Assembly: GCA_030411725.1 (NCBI GenBank)
Contig: MU839828.1
Span: forward strand, 2,604,001 to 2,668,000
Reading direction: 5' to 3'
Source of the DNA: Echria macrotheca
Taxonomy: Eukaryota > Ascomycota > Sordariomycetes > Sordariales > Schizotheciaceae
Length of the DNA: 64,000 nt
This document shows, one piece after another, positions 33,803 through 44,771 of this stretch. The first letter of the stretch is position 1. The number at the start of each line of letters is the position of its first letter. The notes below the pieces were generated by a model. It worked only from the letters and a program-made list of their open reading frames with translations. It had not been told where the DNA came from and did not search any database. Both the position numbers and the translations under genes were made by a program.

Positions 33803-36800
33803 ATGGACGTGATACGGCAGACATGGACCCTCGTGGCCAAGAACTTTTTGATCATCCTCGGGCGACATAGCTTTGCGACGGTGGTACGGGCGTTTGTGCT
33901 GCCAATTGTCATCACGGCCTTCCTCGCCTTTGCGCGCAACCTGTTCGTGCCGGCCGCCATCTTCGGCATAGGCGATGTGTCGCCGGTGCGGTCGCTCGGG
34001 AATGCGCTGGCGGCGACGGCCAACACGGGGCGCAACACCGTGGCTTTTGTCAACAGCGGCTTCACGGGCGGCGACATCGAGCGGGTCATTGGCGATCTCT
34101 CGCAGGTGGTGACGGCGGCTGGACACAATGCCACCGTCCTGACGTCGGAGCTCGACCTGACCAAGACGTGCCGCGCATCGCTGCGGGGCGTCACGCCGTG
34201 CTATGGCGCCGTTGTCTTCCGGGGATCGCCGTCCGAGGGCAAGGGGGGGCTGTGGAATTATACCATTCGCTCCGACGGCGCGCTGGGAACGGGAAAGATC
34301 AACACCAACCGCGACGACAACGATGGCCAGCTATACATGTTGCCGCTCCAGCGCGCTGTTGATGCGGCCATCACGGCTTCGAACAATGGCTCCAACAATC
34401 GGAACCCGCTCCCGAGCGAAATCGACCAGTACACCTTCACCTCGCTCACGCAGGAGGAGCGCGCGGTCCGCGTCCGCGTCATATACACCAGCACCATCAT
34501 CAACTTCTTGGGCGTCACCTTCATCATTGGCAGCATCGGCGTCATCTATCACTTGGCGGGCTTTATGGCGACCGAGCGAGAGACGGGCATGTCGACTTTG
34601 TTGGAAGCTATGATGGTCACGAAACAGCCCTGGCAGGCCCAGTTCGCCCGTCTTCTGTCGTACCACACATCGTTTTCCCTCTTGTATCTTCCGGGATGGG
34701 TTGTTGGGTCTTTAATTCTCTGGAAGGCCGTTTTTGCTGCCTCGAGCGGCCTCGTTGTGCTGTTCTACCACATCCTGGCCGGTCTGTCGCTGACCTCGCT
34801 GGCCATTCTGGGCGGCGCCTTCTTCAAGAAGTCGCAGCTTAGCGGTGTATCAGTCACGATCATCAGTGTGCTCTTGGCTATCGCTGCGCAAATTGTGACG
34901 GCCCCCAAGACGACGACGGTAGTGGTGCTCAGCCTGTTGTTTGCGCCGGCCAACTACACGTACTTTATTACCTATCTTGCGCGGTTCGAGAAGCAACAGA
35001 TTGCAACGAATCTACTCCAGGTCGCCCCAGACAGCCCTTGGAATGTCTCGGGAATTGTCCTCATGATTTTCTTGGTCGTCCAGATCTTTGCCTACCCCTT
35101 ACTTGCCGCCTTCCTCGAGCGATACCTGCACGGAACCACCACCTCGACCCGCAACATTATCACCGGCGACAACCGCGGCGAACTTGGCTCCGAAGCCGCT
35201 GTCCAGCTTGAGGAATTCACCAAGACCTATGCACCAGGCCCTCTCCGCCGGCTGTTTGGCTTCATCAAGCCGCCGAGGCCGCCTGTCCATGCTGTTAGCA
35301 AGCTCACTCTGACTGCGACCCGGGGTCAGATCCTCGCGCTGCTGGGTGCCAATGGCAGCGGAAAGAGTACCACCCTCGACTCGATCGCCGGCATCAACAA
35401 GCTCACGAGCGGCAAGATCACGATCGACGGTACCGGCGGACTGGGCATCGCGCCTCAGAAGAACGTGCTCTGGGACGAGCTGACCGTTGAAGAGCATATT
35501 CGCATTTTCAACCGCCTCAAGTCGCCGCATAATCACGCAGCCAAGGAGGAGATTCGGGCGCTCGCTATCTCGGTCGACCTCGAGCAAAAAATCAAGGCGC
35601 AGTCCCGGACGCTGTCGGGCGGTCAGAAGCGCAAGCTACAGCTCGGCATGATGTTGACGGGCGGCAGCGCCGTGTGTTGCGTCGACGAGGTGTCCAGCGG
35701 ACTGGACCCCCTGAGTCGGAGAAAGATCTGGGACATTTTGCTGGCCGAGCGCGGACGGCGGACGATTATCATGACGACCCATTTCCTCGATGAGGCTGAT
35801 TTGCTAGCTGACCACATTGCCATCATGTCCAAGGGCACGCTCCGTGCTGAAGGGACGTCGGTTGAGCTTAAGGACCGCCTGGGTGGTGGGTACCGCATCC
35901 ATGTCCACAATGTCAAGCACATTGCGCATCTTCCGGATATCGACGGGGTCAAGAAGAAGGTCACGCACGAGGAAGCGGCTTATATTGCTGGTACCTCTGG
36001 TCTGGCGGCGCAGGTCATCCGAGAACTTGAGACTGCCGGTATTACCGACTACCGCTTCTCCGGACCGACCATTGAGGATGTATTCTTGCAGCTGGCCGAG
36101 GAGGTTCGGGCCGAGGATGGGACAGCAATTGCCGGGACCAAGTCTGGCCATCTTTCGCCGGACGGCAGCGACAACGAGAAGGCTGCCGGGCTGCAGCTGA
36201 TGTCGGGACAACGGATCGGCTACCTCCAGCAGACGTGGGTTCTCTTCCTCAAGCGCTGCGTCATCCTCAAGCACAACTGGTTCCCATATCTGGCCGCCTT
36301 TATCATTCCCATCATTGCCGGTGGTTTGGTAACGCTGTTCGTGAACAACCAGGCGCCTGTCGGGTGCGATCCGACGCAAACGGCATCCCGTAATGTGGCT
36401 ACCAACCTCTTCTCGGGCGACTTCAACCTTTTCCTGGTTGCTGGCCCCTCGAGCAAGTTCTCCGAGTCGAATCTGCTCCGGCTGTTCGCCCCCATCTACC
36501 TGGGCTCGGGCAACAGCCTCGCCAAAAGGCAAACGCCCAACCCGGCGGACCTGTTCAAGAACATCACCCTGGTTGATTCGTTTGGCGACTTCAAAACCCA
36601 GGTCGAGCTGCTCCGCAAGAACGTGACGCCTGCGGCCATCTGGCTCGGCGACGAGAGCAGCCGTCCGACGCTGGCGTTCAAGGGTGCCATCGGCGAGATG
36701 TTCACCGCCTGGTTCGGCCAGTGGGTTACGGACATGATGCTGACCAACACGTCGATCGCGTCGACCTTTGTCAACTTCGACACGCCCTTCACGCCCGACG

Positions 36801-38791
36801 CCGGCCAGTCGCTGCAGCTGCTCGTGTACATCACCCTCGCGCTGTGTGCCTACCCTGGATTCTTTGCTCTGTACCCGAACTTGGAGAGGCGGCGCAACGT
36901 GCGCGGCCTGCAATACTCGAACGGCGTTACTCCATTGCCACTGTGGCTTGCCCATACGGCGTTTGACTTTTCGATCGTGCTGGTGTCGAGCGCCATCGTC
37001 GTTGCGATGTGGGCCGGCCTGGCCAACCTGTGGTATCACGTCGGCTACCTCTTCCTCATTTTTATTCTTTACGGACTCGCGTCGATCCTGCTGGCCTACA
37101 ATGTGTCTATCGTCAGCAAGAACCAGCTGTCGGCCTACGCGTTTACTGTAACCGGCCAGCTGCTGCTGTTTCTTGTCTATCTCATTGCCTACATGTCCAT
37201 CATCTCATACTCGCCCATCACCAAGATCGACAGCAACCTGCTGATAGTCCACTACGTCGTGTCAGCCTTTGCCCCGATCTGCTCCGTCACCCGCGCCTTG
37301 TTCCTGGCGATGAACCTGTTCTCTACCTCATGCGTGGGCGAGTCGCTTGCACCGAACCCAGGCGGGATCCAGCAATACGGTGGTCCGATCTTGTACCTCT
37401 TCCTCCAAATCTTCTTCCTCTTCGGCCTCCTCCTGTGGCTAGACAGCGGCAACGCCGGCTCGGGCATCAAGCGTCTGCTCAGCAAGCGGTTCGCCAAACC
37501 CGCGCCACGCCAAGAAGAGGAACTCGCCGCCATCTCCGACGAGGAAGTAGCCCACGAGCTGGTGCGTGTCAAGTCAACAGCTACGGCCGGCGTCGCGTCC
37601 AAGGACGGCAGCACCGGTCCCGCCTCGACCGACGGTCTGCGCGTGGTTAATCTCACCAAGTCGTTTGGGTCCAACACGGCCGTCGACAACGTCACCTTTG
37701 GCATCCCGCACGGCGAGGTATTCGCGCTGCTCGGCCCCAACGGCGCGGGTAAATCCACGACGATCAGCGTCATCCGAGGCGACATCAAGCCGGACGCCCG
37801 GGGCGGAGGTGACGTGTTCGTTGAGGATGCGTCCGTCACGCGCCGGCTGGCCGCGGCGCGTGCGAACCTAGGCGTGTGTCCGCAGTTTGACGCGGTCGAC
37901 CAGATGACGGTGTCGGAACATCTGCGCTTCTACGCGCGCGTGCGCGGCATCCCGGATGTCGAGACGCAGGTGTCGGCGGTCATCCGCGCCGTTGGACTCA
38001 CGGCGTTCCGCGACCGGCAGGCACACGCGCTCAGCGGCGGGAACAAGCGCAAGCTGTCCTTGGGGATTGCACTCATGGGGAACCCGACTGTTGTGCTGCT
38101 GGACGAGCCGAGTTCCGGGCTCGATGCGGCGGCGAAGAGAGTCATGTGGCGCACGCTGAGCGAGACAGTTCCCGGGCGGAGTATCCTGTTGACGACGCAT
38201 AGCATGGAGGAGGCGGATGCGCTTGCTGGGCGTGCGGGCATTCTGGCCAAGAGGATGTTGGCGATGGGGAGTATTGATAATTTGAGGAGACGGTTTGGGG
38301 ATCGGCTGCATGTGCATCTTGTCTGCAGGGGCGCGCCGAGGACGAGGGAGGAGGATGTGGAGAGGGTACGGGAGTGGGTAAGGAAGATGTGGCCTAGGGC
38401 AGAGGTTGAGGAGAAGACGTATCATGGCCAGATGAAGTTTACTGTGCCGGTGGCGGATCTGGCGGCGGAGGCTAGGGGAGAGAAAGTTAGAGAGGAAGAT
38501 GAGATTGCGAGGGTTGGGGCGAGGAAGGGTGGTCAGGGTCAGGGTGGCCAGGGACACGAGTCGGCGGTGGGTAGGTTGGTGGTTGTGCTTGAGGAGAATA
38601 AGGAGGCGTTGGGTGTTGAGCATTATAGTGTCAGTCCGACGACGCTGGACCAGGTCTTCTTGGAGGTCGTGGGGAGGCACAATGTGCGCGAGGAGGGGTA
38701 TGAAGCGCAGCATGGGGATGGGAGTGGGAGCGGGAGTGGGAGCGGTGGTATGAGGAGAAGACGGAGTGGGTGGTGGAGGTTGAGTCGGTAG
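33803..38791 (+). CDS. ABCA-type full-length ABC transporter
   Basis: Intronless, 1662 residues, with two copies of (membrane domain + nucleotide-binding domain). An N-terminal membrane helix (~25-48) is followed by a large extracytosolic loop and a cluster of helices (~235-450). NBD1 (~480-700) has Walker A LLGANGSGKST, signature LSGGQKRKLQLG and Walker B CCVDEVSSGLDP. A second membrane half (~810-1230) again has a large loop after its first helix. NBD2 (~1280-1500) has Walker A LLGPNGAGKST, signature LSGGNKRKLSLG and Walker B VVLLDEPSSGLD. This topology, with large first loops and the TTHFLDEAD/TTHSMEEAD switch histidines, is that of the ABCA (lipid transporter) family. The protein ends in a Gly-Ser repeat and Arg cluster. 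The substrate is unknown. Walker B of NBD1 has Val before Ser where NBD2 has Pro. The first ATG after the last upstream stop is 33803. Confidence 0.94.
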   Translation: MDVIRQTWTLVAKNFLIILGRHSFATVVRAFVLPIVITAFLAFARNLFVPAAIFGIGDVSPVRSLGNALAATANTGRNTVAFVNSGFTGGDIERVIGDLSQVVTAAGHNATVLTSELDLTKTCRASLRGVTPCYGAVVFRGSPSEGKGGLWNYTIRSDGALGTGKINTNRDDNDGQLYMLPLQRAVDAAITASNNGSNNRNPLPSEIDQYTFTSLTQEERAVRVRVIYTSTIINFLGVTFIIGSIGVIYHLAGFMATERETGMSTLLEAMMVTKQPWQAQFARLLSYHTSFSLLYLPGWVVGSLILWKAVFAASSGLVVLFYHILAGLSLTSLAILGGAFFKKSQLSGVSVTIISVLLAIAAQIVTAPKTTTVVVLSLLFAPANYTYFITYLARFEKQQIATNLLQVAPDSPWNVSGIVLMIFLVVQIFAYPLLAAFLERYLHGTTTSTRNIITGDNRGELGSEAAVQLEEFTKTYAPGPLRRLFGFIKPPRPPVHAVSKLTLTATRGQILALLGANGSGKSTTLDSIAGINKLTSGKITIDGTGGLGIAPQKNVLWDELTVEEHIRIFNRLKSPHNHAAKEEIRALAISVDLEQKIKAQSRTLSGGQKRKLQLGMMLTGGSAVCCVDEVSSGLDPLSRRKIWDILLAERGRRTIIMTTHFLDEADLLADHIAIMSKGTLRAEGTSVELKDRLGGGYRIHVHNVKHIAHLPDIDGVKKKVTHEEAAYIAGTSGLAAQVIRELETAGITDYRFSGPTIEDVFLQLAEEVRAEDGTAIAGTKSGHLSPDGSDNEKAAGLQLMSGQRIGYLQQTWVLFLKRCVILKHNWFPYLAAFIIPIIAGGLVTLFVNNQAPVGCDPTQTASRNVATNLFSGDFNLFLVAGPSSKFSESNLLRLFAPIYLGSGNSLAKRQTPNPADLFKNITLVDSFGDFKTQVELLRKNVTPAAIWLGDESSRPTLAFKGAIGEMFTAWFGQWVTDMMLTNTSIASTFVNFDTPFTPDAGQSLQLLVYITLALCAYPGFFALYPNLERRRNVRGLQYSNGVTPLPLWLAHTAFDFSIVLVSSAIVVAMWAGLANLWYHVGYLFLIFILYGLASILLAYNVSIVSKNQLSAYAFTVTGQLLLFLVYLIAYMSIISYSPITKIDSNLLIVHYVVSAFAPICSVTRALFLAMNLFSTSCVGESLAPNPGGIQQYGGPILYLFLQIFFLFGLLLWLDSGNAGSGIKRLLSKRFAKPAPRQEEELAAISDEEVAHELVRVKSTATAGVASKDGSTGPASTDGLRVVNLTKSFGSNTAVDNVTFGIPHGEVFALLGPNGAGKSTTISVIRGDIKPDARGGGDVFVEDASVTRRLAAARANLGVCPQFDAVDQMTVSEHLRFYARVRGIPDVETQVSAVIRAVGLTAFRDRQAHALSGGNKRKLSLGIALMGNPTVVLLDEPSSGLDAAAKRVMWRTLSETVPGRSILLTTHSMEEADALAGRAGILAKRMLAMGSIDNLRRRFGDRLHVHLVCRGAPRTREEDVERVREWVRKMWPRAEVEEKTYHGQMKFTVPVADLAAEARGEKVREEDEIARVGARKGGQGQGGQGHESAVGRLVVVLEENKEALGVEHYSVSPTTLDQVFLEVVGRHNVREEGYEAQHGDGSGSGSGSGGMRRRRSGWWRLSR

Positions 38792-39623
38792 TGGATTTTT
38801 CTTCTCTGTTGTATACCATCACTGCGGCCGTTGCATTTCTTTGCGTTTGTTTTCTTGTCTGGAGTTTGGGTAGGGTCGGTTGGGATAGAAGCATCATAAG
38901 AAGATCCTATGGGACAGCCATCTATTATGTCTATTTCTCTTCTTGGCACCATCTCACAGATATTCCCTTCTTTCCATTCTCTTTCTATATACATGTTGGA
39001 AATACCGTAGATATATCCTCATCCCCGTCGTCAAGTAGGCATATATACCACACAAAAAGACTCGGAGTTTTAGAGACCATCGCCAGCTTATCACACCAAT
39101 AAGTCACCTGAGTGGTCCCACATGTCGTATCCCGCACCTTGGAAGCTTATCGAGATCGCAGAAAACAAGCTTCCACTCAAAGATCGCACGTGCGGATGCC
39201 AACCAATGACGGACGGGAATGGCCCCGTCGACAACACCACCATCCGACGCAAGCGGCGCGAAAAGTGGGGCGACGTCCATCACTCATCACGATGCGTTCC
39301 CGCCTTGTTTGTTGGTTCGCTCCTGCCATGGCCTGACCCGTCACTTCCGTCGTCACCGCTTGAAATCCCGAGACTTCCACTTCTCTCGCTGTGTTATATT
39401 CATCATCTGGCCCTGTTATATTCATCACCTCGCCCCGCCAGAGTTCAAGCACCTTGGTCAAGCATCCACAGCAGCAGATGAAGACCGCCGACGCGGCTGC
39501 AACGGCAACACCCCCACCACCGGCCATGGGTCTGCGATGAGAACAAAGAAACCCCCATATCGTTGGGGATTTATTTTACAGGCATTCACTTGTATCTCCA
39601 ACCGCCGGTGGTAAATAGTGAAA
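38792..39623. other. Intergenic region ABCA / TOK channel
   Basis: About 0.8 kb. Small open frames at 39100-39500 were examined and not accepted. It likely contains the ABCA 3' UTR and the channel promoter. Confidence 0.5.
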
Positions 39624-41885
39624 ATGCAAGACGCCAGCGGCGAGCGCGTCGACGAGCACGTCGCCGCCCTCGAGGCCCAGGCCGAGGACCATGACCACCC
39701 GCACCTGGACCCGAGCCGGTGGTGGTTCGCCTCGTCGGCCTTTCCCATGATTGCCGGCACTTTGGGTCCCGTCGCCTCCGCCTTCAGCATCTGCGCCCTC
39801 GTCCGGCCCTGGCGCCAATATCTCCCGCCCGGCACCGACATCGACAGCGCCGGCTTCGTCCCCGACCCCGTCTGGCTGACCGTCATCAACGCCGTCCAGC
39901 TCGTCATCGCCATCCTGTCCAATTTTGCGTTGCTGCTCAACATGACGCGCCGCTTGAGCTTTGCCATCGCCCAGCCCGTCACCATCATCGGTTGGTACAT
40001 CTCGGCGTTTACGCTGATCGGCCTGACGTCGGCCGCCGCCGGCCCGCTCGTTCTGCAGCCGATCGAGAACTACGTCTGGTCTCAGGCGTTCTACTACGGC
40101 ATCTACTCGGCCATTTTGTATTTTGTGGTGGCGTCGCTGATGGTCGTCACCTTCCTCGGCGCGCAGACGGGCCACTACCCCAAGGACTTTATCCTTACTC
40201 CGAGCCAGCGCACGCTGATGCTGCAGACCATCATGTTTCTGATGTACCTGCTGATCGGCGCCCTCGTCTTCTCCAACATCGAGGACTGGGCGTACCTGGA
40301 TGCCGTGTACTGGGCCGCCGTCACGCTGTTCACCGTCGGCTTTGGTGATTTCTACGCCAAAACGACGCTCGGCCGCGCCCTGCTGGTGCCGTACGCGCTG
40401 GTAGGTATCATCAGCCTCGGTCTCGTCATCGGTTCCATCCGCAGTTTGGTCCTCGAGCGCGGCAAGCGGCGGTTCGATGCCCGGATCACAGAAAGAAAAC
40501 GCCGCCAGATGCTGCGGCGCATGATGCGCAAGGGAAAGGACGGCATTTTGGAGCCCGTCCAGCCAAGTCTCTTGTCGGAACCGACTACCGAGTCTGGGAT
40601 GACCGAGTTCGAGCGGCGGGGGGAGGAGTTCAAGCTCATGCGTAAGATTCAGGAGCTGGCCGCAAGAAGACGTCGCTGGTACGCCGTGACCATCTCCGGC
40701 AGTACGTGGGTCGTTTTGTGGCTCGTCGGTGCCAAGATATTTCAGGAGTGCGAGTTGCCATACCAGGGGTGGACGTACTTTGAGGCGTTCTATTTTGCCT
40801 TTGTCAGTCTGACCACTATCGGATATGGCGACGTCACGCCCGTGTCCAACGGTGGGAAGTCGTTCTGGGTCTTTTGGGCCTTGCTGGCATTGCCGACCAC
40901 TACCGTCTTGATCTCCAACGCCGGCGACACCATCGTCAAGGGAGTGCGCGACTTTACCGACCAGATTGCCACCGTCACCATTTTACCTGGCGAACGCGGG
41001 TTCAAGAAGGACCTGAAGCGAATTCTCCGGACGCTCTCATTCGGGAAGCTTTTCGAAGAAGAAATCGACGAGGCTCCAGCTGGATTTCTGGGGGAGGCGC
41101 AGCGTATTCATTACAGCTCCGAGGATGAGGAGGACGAAGGCGGGGGTTTAGAGCAAGACGAGCACGAGCTCGAAGCCGAGGGTGCAGCGCCCGAAGCCTC
41201 GCAGGCCCACAAGACGCTGGAAAAGGAGGACGAGGGCGTCCACTCGCGCCGGGTTGAGGCTAATACGGGAGCTCAGAAGCAGGCGCCGAACCGGCAGATC
41301 ACGTTTGATGGCGACGCGGCGGCTGGTCCTAAGAGGGCGCGCCGGCCCAGCACGACCGAGAGCAACAAGAGTGGTCGCAGCGGCCGCAGCGGTAGCCGGC
41401 CGAAGAGTGCCCCAAACAACTCATCGCAGATGCTCAAGTTCACGCGCGCCGTGTCGATGCCGCGCCAGGCGCTGCCCGAGATTCCCTCGAATAAAGCTGA
41501 TTATCTTGTTACGCTGGCGGAGGAGATTGGACGGGTGATGCAACACCTGAAGAGCAACCCGCCGCGTAAATACACGTTTCCCGAGTGGGCGTGGTATCTG
41601 CGGCTGATTGGGGAGGACGAGGGCGACGCGGAGAGGCATCGCAAGGCCCATCCGCATACGCACCGGAAGGATAAGAAGGAGAAAAAGGATGGAGAGGGGG
41701 GAGAAGATGCGTTGAAGCTGCAGCATACCGAGTCGTGGTCGTGGGTGGGCAGTCGGAGTCCGCTGATGGGGTCTAAGGAAGAGGCGGAGTGGATATTGGA
41801 GAAGTTGGTCAAGAAGTTGACAGAGGAGCTGAGGGGGGTGAGGAGGGAACGGCGGAAGAGTGGGATTCATATTCCGGGGTTGTGA
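39624..41885 (+). CDS. TOK1-like outward-rectifier potassium channel (two-pore, 8 TM)
   Basis: Intronless, 753 residues. Fungal TOK channels release K+ from the cytosol at depolarised plasma membrane. Hydrophobic segments appear at ~40-60, ~80-105, ~112-135, ~155-180 and ~200-222. The first pore loop carries filter TVGFGDF, followed by a segment (~255-275). After a basic linker (KRRFDARITERKRRQML) come another segment around WVVLWLVGAKIF, the second pore TTIGYGDV, and the last helix WALLALPTTTVLI. This S1-S4 + P1 + P2 order is diagnostic for TOK. The long C-terminal tail (~450-753) is acidic, then Ser/Lys-rich. It holds a short conserved-looking helix (YTFPEWAWYLRLIGEDEGD), probably regulatory. 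Start at 39624 (AAAATG context). Confidence 0.95.
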   Translation: MQDASGERVDEHVAALEAQAEDHDHPHLDPSRWWFASSAFPMIAGTLGPVASAFSICALVRPWRQYLPPGTDIDSAGFVPDPVWLTVINAVQLVIAILSNFALLLNMTRRLSFAIAQPVTIIGWYISAFTLIGLTSAAAGPLVLQPIENYVWSQAFYYGIYSAILYFVVASLMVVTFLGAQTGHYPKDFILTPSQRTLMLQTIMFLMYLLIGALVFSNIEDWAYLDAVYWAAVTLFTVGFGDFYAKTTLGRALLVPYALVGIISLGLVIGSIRSLVLERGKRRFDARITERKRRQMLRRMMRKGKDGILEPVQPSLLSEPTTESGMTEFERRGEEFKLMRKIQELAARRRRWYAVTISGSTWVVLWLVGAKIFQECELPYQGWTYFEAFYFAFVSLTTIGYGDVTPVSNGGKSFWVFWALLALPTTTVLISNAGDTIVKGVRDFTDQIATVTILPGERGFKKDLKRILRTLSFGKLFEEEIDEAPAGFLGEAQRIHYSSEDEEDEGGGLEQDEHELEAEGAAPEASQAHKTLEKEDEGVHSRRVEANTGAQKQAPNRQITFDGDAAAGPKRARRPSTTESNKSGRSGRSGSRPKSAPNNSSQMLKFTRAVSMPRQALPEIPSNKADYLVTLAEEIGRVMQHLKSNPPRKYTFPEWAWYLRLIGEDEGDAERHRKAHPHTHRKDKKEKKDGEGGEDALKLQHTESWSWVGSRSPLMGSKEEAEWILEKLVKKLTEELRGVRRERRKSGIHIPGL

Positions 41886-42986
41886 TTATGTATTACGGCA
41901 TAGTGCATCACTACGGTTGTATGAGATACACAGTATGAGATATGTTTTTGATGAGCTTGCTGACTCGTGTGTGTGGTGGTGAGGGTGAGAATTGTATGGG
42001 GACTGGATCGGGGTGTCGTCCCCTTTTGGATGTTGTGGTGATACTACCAAAGAACCAGGGATGGATCTTGGTCAGCACGCACATGACAACTGTGAGTAAG
42101 TTGGGATTACTATTTCACTTAATTAAAGGAGTGAATACCGCGTGGTACCTAGTCAGAGGGTATATGGAGCTAGGGGTGAGGTCCCTAGATGAGGACGACG
42201 CCTCTGTGACGTCGTTCTGATTGGGAGCAAGATCTTACACGGGAATCTTGCGTGTGTGTGCGTGTACATTAGGTCTGAGGACTTAGAATAAGATCCATTC
42301 AGTCAGCTTGGCTGGGTCACTATCATCTATCTAGGTATCTATCTGTCTATCGATCTTTCTACTAACTGCGCCATTTGTTTGGCCATGAATACCTTAGCCT
42401 CGAGGATCTGTTTGTCTGTTTGTCTGTTGCAGGACGACCGACAGGGAAATGTAAGACGGCGACACGGAATCAGTTTGGCGTTTAGACTTACTGGTAGTGC
42501 TGACGAAGTACTGTTTGTTAGGATGTCTGAAACTTCACATTTTATATGATAAACTCTGGGTAACTGGTGGGTTTTTGGTTATATCGTTGAAGGACTAGAC
42601 TAGGGCTGGGTATCCGTACGGAATACAGCGGGAATATTTCCAATGCAGAATTGAATCTCTATTAGATGTCTGTCTCTTGGATTGGTGTTGTTTTTGTAAT
42701 CTGTGTATCTGTGTATTTGTGAATATCTGTGCAGTGTGCTGTATACCAGTAGGTAATCTTGCCTAGATAATGTAGTGTGTTGGCGCACCCCCTAGGCTGC
42801 GGGACATGACAGATTTGTAGAGTCTGTTGTGACTATGTCTAGGTGACCTGATCACGGTTGCTTGTACACGGCGAGGGAGAGGGAACTGTATAGCTTGGCT
42901 GAGAGAGCTAGACCTAGGTAGTCTTCTCTGCCACGGCATCCACGACGAAACACAAGTATCCAAAGTAGTCTGAGAAAGACCGAGCC
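41886..42986. other. Intergenic region with simple repeats
   Basis: About 1.1 kb, A+T-richer than its surroundings. Short simple repeats include a TATC/TGTC tract at ~42327-42354 and a TTTGTCTG tract at ~42409-42427. It separates the conserved TOK channel from the HET-domain gene. No gene was recognised. Confidence 0.5.
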
Positions 42987-44771
42987 TTAGACAACCCAGA
43001 TCTCCTCAACAAGCCACGGCTGCCCCGTCCACACGTCCATGTCCAGATTTCCAATGGCGACTCTTTCCCACACTTCTTGTCCGGCTCCCTCACCGTCCGG
43101 TCGCCGTATTACCATGATATCACGGATAACTCTGCTAAATATATCCACAGACTTGTTGGTTCCCTCTGCATACCAGTTGAATGCGCTGGAGACGGCAGCC
43201 CTGGTCCCTGTCGTAACCAATCCCCATCGGTCTGGAGAGCCCATCTGGTGCCGGAGATGCTCCATCTCTCCCCAGAGAAAGCCGATCGGTTCGCCATTCT
43301 GCAGAAGCATAGTGATGACACCGTCGGGTTCCGCCGAGGATGTCGGGCGCTGTCGCATCTCGATCTTTGCTAATCCTGTCCCACCCGTAAAAGAGGCGCG
43401 AAAATGAAGTCTCAGCCGGGAAGGGTCCCTCCTAGCGAGAGAAGCCACCGCGGAGTGGTCCCTATGATAGTCAGAAGACAGTTTGCGTGCTTCGCTCTCC
43501 ACTTCCAAGACGCCGTTCATAATGAACTTGGACTTCGCCCCCCCCTGCAGCCTTACGCTCAGGCCGGTCAAGACGTCACACAGCTTGTCGTCAATTTGGA
43601 GCTCCATTTTGCGACAGAACGTAATACACCCGATCTTACTGTCGTAAACTGGAAGACCCGAGCGCGGTGAGAGGACATCGGCATAACTGATGGCTCCAGT
43701 CCAACCTGCCCAAGACCAGCTAGGAAACTGCGGGTTGCGCACCAGCAAGCCGTTTCCGTGCCAGCGCAGACAGAGCGGAAGGGCTGCGTGAGTAAGACCA
43801 GCGGAAATGTTCCAGCCCAGCCTGGACTCAAATACGGAAATGATGCCGGTAAACGCTGCCAGGCGGTCCGACGCAAAGCTGAGTGAGCGCGATGAGTACG
43901 CTTCGACGGCGTCCAGAAAATGAGTTAGGTAATGCCCGGTGGTCCGTCCGAGCGACAGGTTCATAGGCAGATTGTCCCCGAAGCTGTCAGAGTGCGTCGA
44001 GTGCCACCCTCCTACACAGCTCTGGGGTCTGATAATAGACCGGCAGGCCCAGAACGTGCCAGTAGGTGTCAGATAGAGCTTCCTCCGGGACAGGATTCGC
44101 TCCTGGTACGTCCAGCCGCGCGAGAAGTGTTTTGACACCCTTGACTGTCTTGCCCCGGCCATGATCATTCTCTCCGCTTCTTTCTCCGACGGCTCTGAGA
44201 CCGGGGTCGTGGAAAGAGGAATATCCTGGTCGGCCGACTCGTTGAGGACGACCAACGTGAGCGTTGCGGCGTTATAGACGGCGCCCATCTGTGCGATGGC
44301 GGCATGTTTCTTGTCTGCGTCGTCTTGCACGATGCAGAGCGAGTCGACCCAGAGGTAGTCGAACCCCAGAGCCTTGGTGAGCTCGATGGCCTGCCATACC
44401 GTTCTGGGAATCGAGCTCTGGTGCGAGAGCAGAGCGCCTGGCTGGGATAGCTCGGCGTGGTTCGAGGTCGAGAGCTGTAATTGCGAGACGGCGCCCCAGA
44501 CGTAGCTAATAGCTACATAGTCGAGCGGGGATGGTAGAAGCGAGGTGATGTTCAAGTCGCCGACGTGAATGAAGTTCAGCTTCATGCCGGGGGCGAACTG
44601 CCCAATGCCGTCGCTTGCGCAGCTCCTCTTGTTCTTGAGTTTGCATTCTTCAAGGCAAATTGCAACCCACTTTGACAAATATGAAAACTTTTGCTCGGAA
44701 AACTGGCGGTGACACACAGCCGGACCTTCCATTTTGGCGTGGCTACTGTCGTGAGAATGAGGGGGGATCAT
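42987..44771 (-). CDS. HET-domain (heterokaryon incompatibility) protein
   Basis: Intronless, 594 residues. HET domains trigger programmed cell death on non-self fusion in filamentous fungi and are likely NADase/TIR-related (family knowledge). The domain spans ~80-240 and shows its landmark segments: DYVAISYVWG (first block), GFDYLWVDSLCIVQDD (second block) and RGWTYQERILSRRKL (third block), plus AQMGAVYNAATLTLV between them. After it come FASDRLAAFTGI and PSWSWAGW, typical of the conserved post-HET region, and the C-terminal WERVAIGNLDMD. No NACHT, ankyrin or WD repeats are attached, so this is a stand-alone HET gene. A second in-frame ATG, 13 codons downstream, is an alternative start. A coiled-coil gene lies directly upstream on the same strand. 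Confidence 0.93.
   Translation of the reverse strand: MIPPHSHDSSHAKMEGPAVCHRQFSEQKFSYLSKWVAICLEECKLKNKRSCASDGIGQFAPGMKLNFIHVGDLNITSLLPSPLDYVAISYVWGAVSQLQLSTSNHAELSQPGALLSHQSSIPRTVWQAIELTKALGFDYLWVDSLCIVQDDADKKHAAIAQMGAVYNAATLTLVVLNESADQDIPLSTTPVSEPSEKEAERMIMAGARQSRVSKHFSRGWTYQERILSRRKLYLTPTGTFWACRSIIRPQSCVGGWHSTHSDSFGDNLPMNLSLGRTTGHYLTHFLDAVEAYSSRSLSFASDRLAAFTGIISVFESRLGWNISAGLTHAALPLCLRWHGNGLLVRNPQFPSWSWAGWTGAISYADVLSPRSGLPVYDSKIGCITFCRKMELQIDDKLCDVLTGLSVRLQGGAKSKFIMNGVLEVESEARKLSSDYHRDHSAVASLARRDPSRLRLHFRASFTGGTGLAKIEMRQRPTSSAEPDGVITMLLQNGEPIGFLWGEMEHLRHQMGSPDRWGLVTTGTRAAVSSAFNWYAEGTNKSVDIFSRVIRDIMVIRRPDGEGAGQEVWERVAIGNLDMDVWTGQPWLVEEIWVV

Noticed and set aside
35804..37039. 411-codon open frame on -
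   Set aside because: Fully antisense to the ABCA transporter NBD1 and membrane region; composition of a mirror frame.
39122..39481. 119-codon open frame starting MSYPAPWKLIE
   Set aside because: Only the first ~30 residues look protein-like; the remainder is low-complexity and the frame overlaps others, with no conserved motif that I recognise.
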